Source of the DNA: BACL27 sp964203235
GTDB taxonomy: Bacteria; Actinomycetota; Acidimicrobiia; Acidimicrobiales; Ilumatobacteraceae
Reading direction: 5' to 3'
Assembly (NCBI GenBank): GCA_964203235.1
Contig: CAXNLE010000002.1
Location: 372,001-436,000 of the forward strand
DNA length: 64,000 nt
Shown here: positions 51,882 to 61,090 of the stretch, one piece after another
Layout of the letters: every line of letters begins with the position of its first letter
Position numbering within the stretch: position 1 is the stretch's first letter
Translations under genes and position numbers: made by a program
Notes under the pieces: generated by a model
What the model saw: the letters and a program-made list of their open reading frames with translations, nothing else
The model's database searches: none
What the model was told of the DNA's origin: nothing

Positions 51882-52406
51882 TTATACGCCAGTAAGCGCT
51901 CGCCAACTTCCGGGCATTCCTGTGCGAATTTGCTCAATCGTCATCATCATTGTGCTTTCAGGAACCTTGTCAACAAGTTCTCGGGTCTCAGAATAGTGAT
52001 GCGCTGCTCGACCAAGACCTGAAAATAATTGCTTACGGCTCGCAATTAGATCTTCAGGCGGATTCAGCAGCATCCATCCCCAGATTGAAAATGCAAACAC
52101 TAAATCATGAATCACTGGAGCACGACCATATTTTGACGCACGACGTAAAGCAATTGCAAGTGTTCCACGAATTGCATCATCGGCTGACTCACCCGGTTGC
52201 AACTCAATCAAGTCGCGCAGGCCTTCTGCAAGTTTCAATGCGTATCCCTGATCTGGACCTTGACGACCAAGGCGTGCGCCAATTGGTTGGCGACTTGTAA
52301 TTGCCGCAGGGCGATCGTTAACCCACTTCGATGGAATGTGCTCTGGTGATGCATACGAACGTGGACGATCGGTGGGATCAACAGGCGTAAATTTTGGCGC
52401 AGCCAT
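51882..52406 (-). CDS. Hypothetical protein, no domain recognised
   Basis: This 174-residue soluble protein has no recognised family. It begins with a Pro-rich stretch (about residues 1-45) and continues as a mostly helical segment (for example YALKLAEGLRDLIEL), with SIWGWMLLNPPEDL around 115. It is 33 bp downstream of cimA on the same strand and may be the last gene of the leuB-ilvE-cimA block. Its role is not evident from context. Confidence 0.6.
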   Translation of the reverse strand: MAAPKFTPVDPTDRPRSYASPEHIPSKWVNDRPAAITSRQPIGARLGRQGPDQGYALKLAEGLRDLIELQPGESADDAIRGTLAIALRRASKYGRAPVIHDLVFAFSIWGWMLLNPPEDLIASRKQLFSGLGRAAHHYSETRELVDKVPESTMMMTIEQIRTGMPGSWRALTGV

Positions 52407-52439
52407 AATTCAAATATCCTAGATCAATTAGTCATGCGA

Positions 52440-54044
52440 TCAAGATCGCAAGTGCAATAACCCGTAGACCAAAGATTCTTCAAGCGCGCGCCAAGACGCT
52501 TCAATGATGTTGGCTGAGACTCCGATTGTTGTCCAAGTGCGTTCACCATCAGTGGCGTCTATGAGTACACGTGTGACGGCGCCAGTCGCCGACCCAGAGT
52601 CAAGAATTCGAACTTTATAGTCGGTGAGATGCACACGCTCAAGTTGTGGAAAGCTTGTCTTCAAAGCTTCGCGCAGCGCAGTATCAATTGCATTAACCGG
52701 GCCGTTACCTTCGGCAGTATTCACATTTCGAATTTCGCCAACCCAAACTTTTACTGTCGCTTCAGTTGTAAAAGCCCCAGATGCCGCTTCATCTGTAATT
52801 ACTCGCATTGACTCAACTTTGAAAAATGATTGATCCCAACCAGATGCGCGACGCATTAGTAACTCAAGCGAGGCATCTGCAGCTTCGAAGTGGTAGCCCT
52901 CAAATTCAAGTCGCTTTAGATCGTCAAGCACTTGATTGATTGCCGGACCATCCATGTCGAGGCCCAACTCTTTAGCCTTCATTGAAATCGTTGCGCGACC
53001 AGCCATCTCTGAAACTAAAAAGCGTGTGCCATTGCCAACAAGTTCTGGCGCGATGTGCTCGTATGCATCTTTGGCGCGAGCAATTGCTGAAACATGTAAG
53101 CCGGCTTTATGTGCGAATGCAGAAACCCCAACATATGGTGCCTGCGGATTCATCGGACGATTGAGAACTTCGGCAACATGATTACTTACCTGCGTAAGTC
53201 GCTCAAGATGACCCTCAGGCAAACACTTGTAACCGAGTTTGAGTTGCAGGTTTGGAATAACGGTTGTCAAGTTTGTGTTGCCTGTGCGTTCGCCAAGACC
53301 ATTCAATGTGCCCTGCACATGACGTGCACCGCTTTGCACTGCGGCAAGCGAGTTAGCAACTGCACAGCCTGTGTCATCGTGACAGTGAATGCCGATTATT
53401 ACGTCACTACCCATGTGACGACGCACATCAGCGACGATCTTTTCAACTTCATTTGGCAATGAGCCACCGTTTGTATCGCACAAAACTAAGTGCGTTGCAC
53501 CATTTATGACTGCAGCTTCAAGTACACGCAGTGAAAATTCTGCGTTGTGCTTGTAACCGTCAAAAAAATGCTCCATGTCGACAAGTACGCGACGATTGTT
53601 CGCAACTAAAAATTTGACAGAGTCGCTAACCATTGCTACGCCCTCTTCAAGAGTCGTCTGTAACGCTTGCTCAACGTGATAGTCAGAACTCTTAGCAACG
53701 ATGCATACTGCGCTCGTCTCTGCTTCAATCAGGTTACGCAATGTGGCATCATCATCTACTTTGCCAGCGGGGCGACGTGTCGAACCAAAAGCAACAAGAG
53801 TCGAAGTCTTCAATTTAAGTTCTGTGCGGGCTCGGGCAAAAAACTCAATGTCTTTCGGGTTTGCGCCAGGCCAGCCGCCCTCGATGTATTGCACGCCCAG
53901 ATAATCAAGTTGCTCGGCGATGCGAAGTTTGTCTTGCACACTTGCCGAAACACCCTCGACTTGCATGCCGTCGCGCAGAGTTGTGTCAAAGACCTCGACT
54001 AGTTCAGGCGATTTTGAGATGTGTTCAGACACAGGCTGAGTCAT
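52440..54044 (-). CDS. cimA: (R)-citramalate synthase CimA
   Basis: This 534-residue enzyme condenses acetyl-CoA with pyruvate to citramalate, starting the threonine-independent route to isoleucine. It shows the family catalytic opening EVFDTTLRDGMQVEG, the metal-binding IGIHCHDDTGCAVANSLAA and GTLNGLGERTGNTNL segments, and the C-terminal LeuA-dimer regulatory domain (about residues 400-534). CimA-type features over LeuA include DTTLRDGMQVEG. LeuCD and LeuB in this window can take citramalate onward. ATG 54044 lies 6 bp after the ilvE stop. Confidence 0.9.
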   Translation of the reverse strand: MTQPVSEHISKSPELVEVFDTTLRDGMQVEGVSASVQDKLRIAEQLDYLGVQYIEGGWPGANPKDIEFFARARTELKLKTSTLVAFGSTRRPAGKVDDDATLRNLIEAETSAVCIVAKSSDYHVEQALQTTLEEGVAMVSDSVKFLVANNRRVLVDMEHFFDGYKHNAEFSLRVLEAAVINGATHLVLCDTNGGSLPNEVEKIVADVRRHMGSDVIIGIHCHDDTGCAVANSLAAVQSGARHVQGTLNGLGERTGNTNLTTVIPNLQLKLGYKCLPEGHLERLTQVSNHVAEVLNRPMNPQAPYVGVSAFAHKAGLHVSAIARAKDAYEHIAPELVGNGTRFLVSEMAGRATISMKAKELGLDMDGPAINQVLDDLKRLEFEGYHFEAADASLELLMRRASGWDQSFFKVESMRVITDEAASGAFTTEATVKVWVGEIRNVNTAEGNGPVNAIDTALREALKTSFPQLERVHLTDYKVRILDSGSATGAVTRVLIDATDGERTWTTIGVSANIIEASWRALEESLVYGLLHLRS

Positions 54045-54050
54045 GATCAA

Positions 54051-54968
54051 TTACTTGACTAACTCACACCAGTGTTTGTAGCGATCATCTTGACCACGAA
54101 CTGCCTTGGCATAAGTTGCAGCGATTGCTTTTGTCATTGGTCCAGGGCAGGGCACTTTACGATCATCAACAGAACTTACAGAGCCCACTTCTGCTGCGGT
54201 ACCGCAAACAAAAATTTCGTCAGCAATATACAAATCGCTGCGGGCAATATTGTCAACACGAATGTCATATCCGAGATCGCGTGCGATTTTGGTGACACTT
54301 GACTGTGTAATGCCTTCAAGTGCGCCAGCCGAAAGTGGTGGCGTAAGAATTATGCCGTTACGAACACAGAAAATATTCTCACCAGTGCATTCAGCAATTA
54401 AACCGTTCGGCGAAAGCATGATTGCCTCGTCGTATCCGGCTTTGATTGCTTCAACTTTTGCCAGCGACGAGTTGACATAGTTGCCGACAGTTTTTGCCGC
54501 GGGTGGCATCGTATTGTGATCGTGGCGCGTCCATGATGAAATCTTCATCCGCACGCCTTTATCAACAGCGTCATCACCGAGATAAGCGCCCCAAGGCCAA
54601 CAAGCGATTGCGACATCAACTTTGCATGGCAAAGTGTTTAATCCCATTTCGCCGTATCCGTAATAAGCAAGTGGTCGTACATAACACGAAGGCAAGCCAG
54701 TTGAACGAACGGTTTGTTTCGTTGCCTCAACGAGTTCTTCAACCGAATACGGCAACTCCATGTCCATGATCTTGGCGCTGTTGTGCAGACGCTTGATGTG
54801 ATCGGTCAATCGAAAAACTGCCGGACCATTTGCGGTCTCATACGCGCGAATACCCTCGAACACACCAGTGCCGTAGTGCAGCGTGTGAGTAAGAACATGC
54901 ACCTTGGCTTCGTCCCAATTAACGAGCAAACCGTTCATCCAAATTTTTGGGGTTGTTGTAATTGGCAT
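54051..54968 (-). CDS. ilvE: Branched-chain amino-acid aminotransferase IlvE
   Basis: This 305-residue fold-type IV PLP enzyme interconverts branched-chain keto acids and Leu, Ile and Val. The PLP lysine is Lys159 in AAKTVGNYVNS; HYGTGVFEGIRAYET near residue 31, YVRPLAYYG near 96 and ITQSSVTKIARDLGY (usual GITR) near 217 are family features. GGAGACATA precedes the ATG as a ribosome-binding site. It lies downstream of leuB by 97 bp and ends 6 bp before cimA. Confidence 0.94.
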   Translation of the reverse strand: MPITTTPKIWMNGLLVNWDEAKVHVLTHTLHYGTGVFEGIRAYETANGPAVFRLTDHIKRLHNSAKIMDMELPYSVEELVEATKQTVRSTGLPSCYVRPLAYYGYGEMGLNTLPCKVDVAIACWPWGAYLGDDAVDKGVRMKISSWTRHDHNTMPPAAKTVGNYVNSSLAKVEAIKAGYDEAIMLSPNGLIAECTGENIFCVRNGIILTPPLSAGALEGITQSSVTKIARDLGYDIRVDNIARSDLYIADEIFVCGTAAEVGSVSSVDDRKVPCPGPMTKAIAATYAKAVRGQDDRYKHWCELVK

Positions 54969-55065
54969 TATGTCTCCTAATTAATAAAAACTTTTAGCAA
55001 CTGTTTTAAGGTTACTGCCGAGCAATTAATTCGTCGGATTCAATTAAATCTCTTAAATTGACTGG

Positions 55066-56067
55066 CTAATTGCTTGCTTTAACACGTTTAACAATCTCAT
55101 CGCCGACTGCCGTTGTCGTGCCTGTGACGGGCGACTCGCATGCGACTCGCAGTGCTGTTGCAGCCACTTGCTCACCAAGAAACTCAAGCATGTGTGCCGC
55201 GGACAAAATTGCCGCCACCGGATTCGCTACACCCTTGCCTGCAATATCAGGAGCAGAACCATGCACTGGCTCAAACATTGACGGACCACTTCTAGTCGGA
55301 TTCAAATTTGCTGACGACGCAACACCAATGCCTCCAGACACTGCCCCACCCAAGTCGGTGAGAATGTCGCCGAACAAATTATCGGTGACAATCACATCGT
55401 AACGATGCGGATCTTGCACGAAATAAATGCATGCAGCATCAATGTGGTTGTACGCAGTTGCAACATCAGCGAAGTCATTGGCAACGCGATCAAAAGTACG
55501 CTGCCACAAATCACCAGAAAAAGTGAGCACGTTAGTTTTATGCACGAGCGTCAGGTGTTTGCGACTGCGAGTACGCGCGAGTTCAAATGCAAAACGCACG
55601 CAACGCTCAACGCCTTTAGCCGTGTTGATACTTCCTTGCGTGGCAACTTCGTCTGGCGTGCCGCGACGCAACACACCGCCTTCGCCAACGTACTGACCTT
55701 CTGTGTTTTCGCGAATCACAATAAACTCGTGCGGCTTTGTCTGACCAGGACCGACACCAGAAAATGGACGAAGATTTATATATAGATCTAATTCAAAACG
55801 CATTTTAAGTAACAACCCGCGTTCTATTAGGCCTGGGGGCACTGCTGGCGTGCCGACTGCACCAAGCAAAATCGCATCGAACTGACGCAACTCAGCAAGA
55901 GTTGCGTCAGAAAGAATTTCGCCATCACGAAGATACCTCGCGCCGCCTAAATCAAAATTCGTCGTCGAAAGTTTCACACCAGACGCAGCCACAACTTTGA
56001 GGGCCTCGGTGATTACCTCTGGGCCAATTCCATCGCCGCCAATAATTGCGACACGATGGCTAGTCAT
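55066..56067 (-). CDS. leuB: 3-isopropylmalate dehydrogenase LeuB
   Basis: This 333-residue enzyme oxidises 3-isopropylmalate in leucine synthesis and the corresponding methylmalate in the citramalate route. It has GGDGIGPEVITEALKV at the N-terminus, the RENTEGQYVGEGG loop, KTNVLTFSGDLW (catalytic lysine), and DNLFGDILTDLGGAVSGG, plus SANLNP and EPVHGSAPDIAGKG near the C-terminus. These features fit the LeuB/IDH family. It is the first gene of the minus-strand leuB-ilvE-cimA block and is 129 bp from divergent greA. Confidence 0.93.
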   Translation of the reverse strand: MTSHRVAIIGGDGIGPEVITEALKVVAASGVKLSTTNFDLGGARYLRDGEILSDATLAELRQFDAILLGAVGTPAVPPGLIERGLLLKMRFELDLYINLRPFSGVGPGQTKPHEFIVIRENTEGQYVGEGGVLRRGTPDEVATQGSINTAKGVERCVRFAFELARTRSRKHLTLVHKTNVLTFSGDLWQRTFDRVANDFADVATAYNHIDAACIYFVQDPHRYDVIVTDNLFGDILTDLGGAVSGGIGVASSANLNPTRSGPSMFEPVHGSAPDIAGKGVANPVAAILSAAHMLEFLGEQVAATALRVACESPVTGTTTAVGDEIVKRVKASN

Positions 56068-56196
56068 AAAATTTTGCGTCTTTTCGTTTGACTGTGTGAA
56101 ATCATCCTTTAATCGTAGGGCGCAATTACTGACTGATAACCCTAAGAAATAACTGCTTATATTTAGTCACAAGCGTTAGATAGCCTTTTATAGGTA

Positions 56197-56667
56197 ATGA
56201 TCCACAAAGTCTCTCGAATCCTTTACGAACGCCTGCGTGAAGAGCACGCTGACCTCACGACACGAGGCAGAATTACAGCCGCCGAGAAAATCGCCCGCGC
56301 GCGCGAGCACGGTGACCTCAAAGAAAACGGTGACTACCACGCTGCCAAAGATGAACACGGCCACATGGAAGGCCGAATTCGCCAACTTGAGTCGATTCTT
56401 GAAAATGTTGAAATTGTTGAACCACCTGCTGATGGCACAGTTGGGTTCGGCACGATCGTGACTGTGCTTTACGATGGCGATGACCCATCAATGGCTGAAA
56501 GTTATTTGATTGGTCATATTGAAGAAAAGTGTGAGAGTGCCGAAGTGATGAGCCCAACTTCTCCACTTGGTGCGGCTTTACTCGGTGCGAAAAAAGATGA
56601 CATGGTGACTTACGCTGCGCCTAACGGAAATTTGAAAGTCAAAATTATCGGGATTCAACAACAGTGA
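56197..56667 (+). CDS. greA: Transcription elongation factor GreA
   Basis: This 156-residue protein rescues backtracked RNA polymerase by stimulating transcript cleavage. The N-terminal antiparallel coiled coil contains the acidic tip segment AREHGDLKENGDYHAAKDE with the catalytic Asp/Glu, and the C-terminal FKBP-like domain has SPLGAALLGAKKDD. Length is normal for GreA. Its last 4 bases overlap the GTG start of the alpha/beta hydrolase. Confidence 0.95.
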   Translation: MIHKVSRILYERLREEHADLTTRGRITAAEKIARAREHGDLKENGDYHAAKDEHGHMEGRIRQLESILENVEIVEPPADGTVGFGTIVTVLYDGDDPSMAESYLIGHIEEKCESAEVMSPTSPLGAALLGAKKDDMVTYAAPNGNLKVKIIGIQQQ

Positions 56668-57524
56668 TCCGCGAGTCGGTAGCACCATTGGCTGGTTTGC
56701 CACCTGGATTCGAAATTGATCTTCCTGGTCGCGGGCGAATATTTATTCGCGAAAAAACTGGACCAGCAGGTGCACCAACTCTTTTGCTTTTGCACGGGTG
56801 GACTGCAACTACAGATTTAAATTGGTTCACATGTTTTGATGCGCTGTCTGAACATTTTCGAGTTGTAGCAATGGACATGCGCGGCCATGGACGTGGAATT
56901 CGCACAAAGTCAACTTTTAAACTCGAGGATTGTGCCGACGACGCCGCTGCAGTTGCTGATGTCCTGGGTATCTCGACATTTATTCCTGTTGGGTATTCAA
57001 TGGGTGGTGCTGTTGCACAACTTTTATGGGGTCGCCATGAACTGCGCGTACGTGGCATCGTGTTATGTAGCACTGCAAGCCACTTTGCAGAAAAGCGTGA
57101 AGAAAAACTCAGCTTCTTTGGATTAACCGGTCTTGCTGCCTTATCTCGCTTGACTACACCGCAAGCCCGCACATGGATTACTGATCAACTTTATTTGCAA
57201 CGCAAATCGGAAGGGCTCGCGGATTGGGCCGTTCAACAAATTGCCAGCCACGATTGGCGACATATTCTTGAGGCTGGTAGCGCAATCGGTAATTTTGACT
57301 CACGCGATTGGTTGCCACGACTTGAAGCACCCGCTGCAGTTGTGATTACCACACAAGATAATGTCGTCGCCGCTGAGCGTCAGACCGAGTTGTATCAAAT
57401 AATTAATGACGTTGAAGTCTTTGAAGTGCACGGTGGACACAACTCGGTGTTCGCGATGAAAGAATACTTTGTGCCGACGCTCGTTGAAGCTTGTTTGTCG
57501 GTTCACTACCGATCATCGCGCTAG
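56664..57524 (+). CDS. Alpha/beta hydrolase
   Basis: This 286-residue protein has the alpha/beta-hydrolase fold: LLLLHGWTATTDL near residue 42 (oxyanion HGW), VVAMDMRGHGRG near 71, nucleophile elbow GYSMGG with Ser near 112, and a C-terminal catalytic histidine in VHGGHNSVFAMKE. The acid residue is probably the Asp in VITTQDNVV. Esterase, lipase or haloalkane-type substrate cannot be told. GTG start overlaps greA. The end carries the CTAGTTAA duplication. Confidence 0.87.
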   Translation: MIRESVAPLAGLPPGFEIDLPGRGRIFIREKTGPAGAPTLLLLHGWTATTDLNWFTCFDALSEHFRVVAMDMRGHGRGIRTKSTFKLEDCADDAAAVADVLGISTFIPVGYSMGGAVAQLLWGRHELRVRGIVLCSTASHFAEKREEKLSFFGLTGLAALSRLTTPQARTWITDQLYLQRKSEGLADWAVQQIASHDWRHILEAGSAIGNFDSRDWLPRLEAPAAVVITTQDNVVAAERQTELYQIINDVEVFEVHGGHNSVFAMKEYFVPTLVEACLSVHYRSSR

Positions 57525-57555
57525 TTAACTAGTTAACGAGCTTGCTAACTAACGC
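57518..57555. terminator. Bidirectional hairpin with duplicated stop segment
   Basis: CTAGTTAA is repeated in tandem at 57521-57536 and includes the TAG stop of the hydrolase gene. The segment GCGCTAGTTA (57518-57527) pairs with TAACTAACGC (57546-57555) at 9 of 10 positions, making a stem that spans the convergent stop codons of the hydrolase and the 57545 gene. A bidirectional terminator is plausible but there is no strong T-run. Confidence 0.45.
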
Positions 57556-58096
57556 TTTCACGACTGACGACTACTTTTGGGTCATTCCATAAATCTTTAA
57601 CTGCGTCAGCCAAACTGCCCCGAGCGGCACCATCATCTGTGACAATGTCGTTTGGAGTATCAGCAAAACGCAATACAGATGCAACACCTTTATCGCAGAC
57701 TACGACAACCAACCGCACTCGTCGACGCAATGGGTGTTGGCTCGGTGGAACTTCATCAGATATCTCATCGTCTGAACGGGTCTCATCGTCTGAACGTGGC
57801 TCATCGTCTTGCTCATCACGATTGAGTGGGGCCGCCCAACCACAAGTTAGAACTACTGCAACATCAAACATTCTGGCGATGGCACTACTCGGCGCATCTA
57901 GCAACTCGTACACGTCACCATGCTCAGCCAGAAAACTAATTCGTAATGCACCATCTTGATGTGACGTGATACCACTCGCATCAACGATGCTCACCCCGTA
58001 GAGACGGGCTCGCGGCAAATTAAAGCCATCTAACGAAGAATGAAGACTGGCTTCGACACAAGTGGCTATGGCAATTGGTGTTGGATCATCATGCAT
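57545..58096 (-). CDS. Hypothetical protein with acidic repeat
   Basis: This 183-residue protein has no recognised domain. The first ~95 residues look globular (alternating hydrophobic strands), a middle acidic linker carries the in-frame repeat RSDDETRSDDEISDE (about residues 100-115), and the last ~60 residues include RRRVRLVVVVCDKGVAS, which resembles a second domain or the other half of the first. The function is unknown. It converges on the hydrolase gene. Confidence 0.6.
   Translation of the reverse strand: MHDDPTPIAIATCVEASLHSSLDGFNLPRARLYGVSIVDASGITSHQDGALRISFLAEHGDVYELLDAPSSAIARMFDVAVVLTCGWAAPLNRDEQDDEPRSDDETRSDDEISDEVPPSQHPLRRRVRLVVVVCDKGVASVLRFADTPNDIVTDDGAARGSLADAVKDLWNDPKVVVSRESVS
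57763..57810. repeat. 18-bp in-frame tandem repeat
   Basis: Two 18-bp units starting TCTCATCGTCTGAACG occupy 57763-57780 and 57781-57798, with a third partial unit (CTCATCGTCTTG) after them. In the minus-strand gene they encode the Arg-Ser-Asp-Asp-Glu units of the acidic linker. The length is a multiple of three, so copy number can change without frameshift. Confidence 0.7.
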
Positions 58097-58171
58097 ACCC
58101 GTGGTGTGTACGCAGCATTTAAATTTCGGAGAAATTAAATACTCGGCTCAAGATATGGCATGCTTATTTGA

Positions 58172-59653
58172 ATGAAATTTAAGGCTCGGTTGCAGTTGCA
58201 GATTAAATCACGACCGCTAATTTCGCTAACACTTGCATTTTTTCTTGTAACTAGCGTTTGGTCACAATTGACGCCATTATTCGCCGCACCAGACGAACCG
58301 GCAAGTTATGTAAGAGGTGCTGCCTTAGTCAGAGGAGAATTAGTCGGCACCGACATAGCGGCAAGTCAAACAACTTCATATTGGTCAACTTATGTTGACA
58401 TTCCGCAACAATTCGGCGTTGCGCAATTAGTGCCGTGGTGTTTTGTCGGCAAACCTGAAACTCCGGCATGCTCGCTTCCACTTGAGACTTTGACACCAGT
58501 CGAACAACCCCGAACTGACATGGGGCGTTACCCGCCTGTTGGATATTTTGCCAGTGGGCTGGGCTCACTCGTCGGAGCAACTGATTTTTCTGTGCGTCTT
58601 GGTCGGCTAATCAATGCTGCTTTTTGTGCATTTTTAATTTCACTTGGCTGTGTAAATATTTTATCTAACCGCAGATCAATCATTGTCGTCTTAGCAGCAG
58701 TTACGCCTGGTGTAATTTTTTTTAGTTCCGTGATTAACTCAAGTGCAATTGAAATTTCAGCGTCGATTTGTTTGTGGTGCGCAATCACGACGTTAATGTC
58801 ATCCAATAAAATTTCTTTTTTGACATTTAATTCGGTTGCGATTTCATCTTCTCTGTTGATACTTGCGAGGCCAATCGGCGCAGCCATCGTGGCACTCATC
58901 GTCGGCATCACATTAATTGCACATGCAAACTTAAAAGAGTCAGCCGCACGAATTATCTCAAGTTGGCGCATTATCATCGCAACGATAATTTCACTGTTAG
59001 CGGCGGTCGTTTGGTATTTAAAGATCTACGCTTTTCACCTCGGGGAGCAAGCTGTAACTGACCGCAGCAATCCGACGTTCAGACAGATCGTTGAACAATC
59101 ACTCAACGACACCTCCTTAAAAGTTGGTGAGTCAATTGGTAATTTTGGTTGGCTTGACACGCCAACACCCACTTTTGTTGTGTGGTTTTTTATTGCATTA
59201 CTCGGAGTAATTATTTCAAAGAACTGGCATCAGGTTACAAAAGCGAATCGCTACGCAATGTTTTGCCTGGCACTGTTGATCCCATCGATGATGATTTTCA
59301 TTAATCAAAACATGCAGAACTTGTTGCGAAATTATGGGGTTCAGGGTCGTCATCTCACACCACTAATCGCAGGCTTACCAATCATCATTGGGACAGTTTG
59401 GGTGCCACGCAAGAAATCAGCCAGGCTTATTGTCTGCGGATGGGCTGTTGCTGTTTTTGCAACGGCAGTAAATGTTCTTCGACGTTATTCAGTTGGCATC
59501 AAACCACAAAACTTCTTTGAGATGTTTAGTAACCCTGTGTGGCAACCACCTCTCGGCGTGCTCGGAACAATGTTCGCACTTGCCACCGCACTGACTGTTT
59601 TCAGCGTTGTTTTTTACACTATTGCGACATGCGACCTTGAAAATAATCGTTGA
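58172..59653 (+). CDS. DUF2142-family multi-pass membrane protein
   Basis: This 493-residue membrane protein has about ten hydrophobic helices, an N-terminal short soluble part, and the motif PLFAAPDEPASYVRGAALV after the first helix, typical of DUF2142 (APDEPxH-type), a glycosyltransferase-C-like group of unknown chemistry. A large extracytoplasmic loop of about 90 residues (about 60-130) contains the substrate-facing region. It is a candidate lipid-linked-sugar-utilising glycosyltransferase, though this is inference. It diverges from the 57545 gene. Confidence 0.75.
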   Translation: MKFKARLQLQIKSRPLISLTLAFFLVTSVWSQLTPLFAAPDEPASYVRGAALVRGELVGTDIAASQTTSYWSTYVDIPQQFGVAQLVPWCFVGKPETPACSLPLETLTPVEQPRTDMGRYPPVGYFASGLGSLVGATDFSVRLGRLINAAFCAFLISLGCVNILSNRRSIIVVLAAVTPGVIFFSSVINSSAIEISASICLWCAITTLMSSNKISFLTFNSVAISSSLLILARPIGAAIVALIVGITLIAHANLKESAARIISSWRIIIATIISLLAAVVWYLKIYAFHLGEQAVTDRSNPTFRQIVEQSLNDTSLKVGESIGNFGWLDTPTPTFVVWFFIALLGVIISKNWHQVTKANRYAMFCLALLIPSMMIFINQNMQNLLRNYGVQGRHLTPLIAGLPIIIGTVWVPRKKSARLIVCGWAVAVFATAVNVLRRYSVGIKPQNFFEMFSNPVWQPPLGVLGTMFALATALTVFSVVFYTIATCDLENNR

Positions 59654-59683
59654 GACAGCAGATTACTCAGGCAGAATAGACAA

Positions 59684-61090
59684 GTGAACTCGCAACCCAA
59701 AACTCTTGCAGAAAAAGTTTGGGACCGCCACGTAGTCAGTTCTGGAAAAGATCAACCAGACCTTATTTATATAGATCTGCACTTAGTCCACGAAGTTACA
59801 AGCCCACAGGCATTTGACGGCTTGCGTCTTGCAAACCGCACGGTGCGTCGACCAGACCTCACAGTGGCAACTGAAGACCATAATGTGCCCACAGAAAACA
59901 TTCACATGCCGATTGCTGACGAAATTTCAGCCAAACAAATTGAAGTGCTCCGCAAAAACGCGAAAGATTTCAAGATCACGCTCTACCCAATGGGCGACGC
60001 GCGACAAGGTATTGTGCATGTGATCGGCCCAGAGCAAGGTCGCACACTGCCAGGCATGACGATTGTTTGCGGCGACAGCCACACAGCGACGCACGGAGCA
60101 TTTGGTGCACTCGCATTTGGTATTGGCACGAGCGAAGTCGAACATGTTCTAGCGACTCAAACTTTGCCCCAAGAGCGCCCGAAGTGGATGAGCGTTACTG
60201 TCGACGGTGTTGCGCCAAAAGGTGTTACCGCCAAGGACATCATCCTCGCTGTGATTGGCGAAATCGGAACGGGCGGTGGTATTGGCCATGTGATCGAATA
60301 TCGCGGTTCGGCAATTCGCGCGCTTTCAATGGAAGGCCGAATGACCGTTTGCAATATGTCGATTGAAGCCGGCGCACGCGCGGGGCTCGTTGCGCCAGAT
60401 GAAACAACTTTTGAATACTTACGCGGTCGCGAGTTTGCGCCGAGTGGCGAACAATTTGAAGCGGCGATCGCTGATTGGAAAACTTTACAAACAGATGACG
60501 GCGCTGTGTTTGATAAGCAAGTAACTATTGATGCCAGCAAACTTTCGCCGAATGTAACTTGGGGTACGAACCCAGCCCAAGTTGTATCGCTAAATGGTTT
60601 GGTGCCGACACCAAGTGACTTCAGCGATGCGACCGAGCGTGACAGCGTTACGCGTGCGCTTGAATATATGGGGCTACAAGCCGGCACTGCGATTCGAGAT
60701 ATCAAAGTTGACACCGTGTTTATCGGCTCTTGCACAAATTCTCGAATTGAAGACTTGCGCGCGGCCGCAGATGTTGTTCGCGGGCGAAAAGTAAAAGTAA
60801 AACGCGTGATGGTTGTGCCAGGAAGTCACGCCGTGAAGTTGCAGGCACAAGCCGAAGGTCTTGACAAGGTTTTCATTGATGCTGGCATTGACTGGCGTGA
60901 ACCGGGTTGCTCAATGTGCTTAGCAATGAACCCTGACAAACTTGCGCCTCAAGAACGCGCGGCCAGCACATCAAATCGCAATTTTGAAGGTCGGCAAGGG
61001 CGCGGCGGTCGCACTCACTTGGTCTCGCCTGCAATTGCTGCTGCTACTGCAGTCGCTGGCCATTTTGCTGCGCCAGAAGATTTGTCATGA
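59684..61090 (+). CDS. leuC: 3-isopropylmalate dehydratase large subunit LeuC
   Basis: This 468-residue aconitase-type subunit isomerises isopropylmalate (and citramalate). The three [4Fe-4S]-binding cysteines are in GSCTNSRIEDL and EPGCSMCLAMNPD; the early segments DHNVPTEN and VCGDSHTATHGAFGALAFGIGTSEVEHVLATQ are present. GTG 59684 is the start. It overlaps leuD by 4 bases (ATGA), so the two subunits are made together. These genes are 3.6 kb away from leuB and on the other strand. Confidence 0.96.
   Translation: MNSQPKTLAEKVWDRHVVSSGKDQPDLIYIDLHLVHEVTSPQAFDGLRLANRTVRRPDLTVATEDHNVPTENIHMPIADEISAKQIEVLRKNAKDFKITLYPMGDARQGIVHVIGPEQGRTLPGMTIVCGDSHTATHGAFGALAFGIGTSEVEHVLATQTLPQERPKWMSVTVDGVAPKGVTAKDIILAVIGEIGTGGGIGHVIEYRGSAIRALSMEGRMTVCNMSIEAGARAGLVAPDETTFEYLRGREFAPSGEQFEAAIADWKTLQTDDGAVFDKQVTIDASKLSPNVTWGTNPAQVVSLNGLVPTPSDFSDATERDSVTRALEYMGLQAGTAIRDIKVDTVFIGSCTNSRIEDLRAAADVVRGRKVKVKRVMVVPGSHAVKLQAQAEGLDKVFIDAGIDWREPGCSMCLAMNPDKLAPQERAASTSNRNFEGRQGRGGRTHLVSPAIAAATAVAGHFAAPEDLS

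Noticed and set aside
56645..57172. Long antisense frame opposite the alpha/beta hydrolase
   Set aside because: The plus-strand hydrolase has all active-site motifs, and this frame has none.
60157..60735. Long antisense frame within leuC
   Set aside because: It lies fully opposite a well-supported leuC coding region and shows no domain or start signal.
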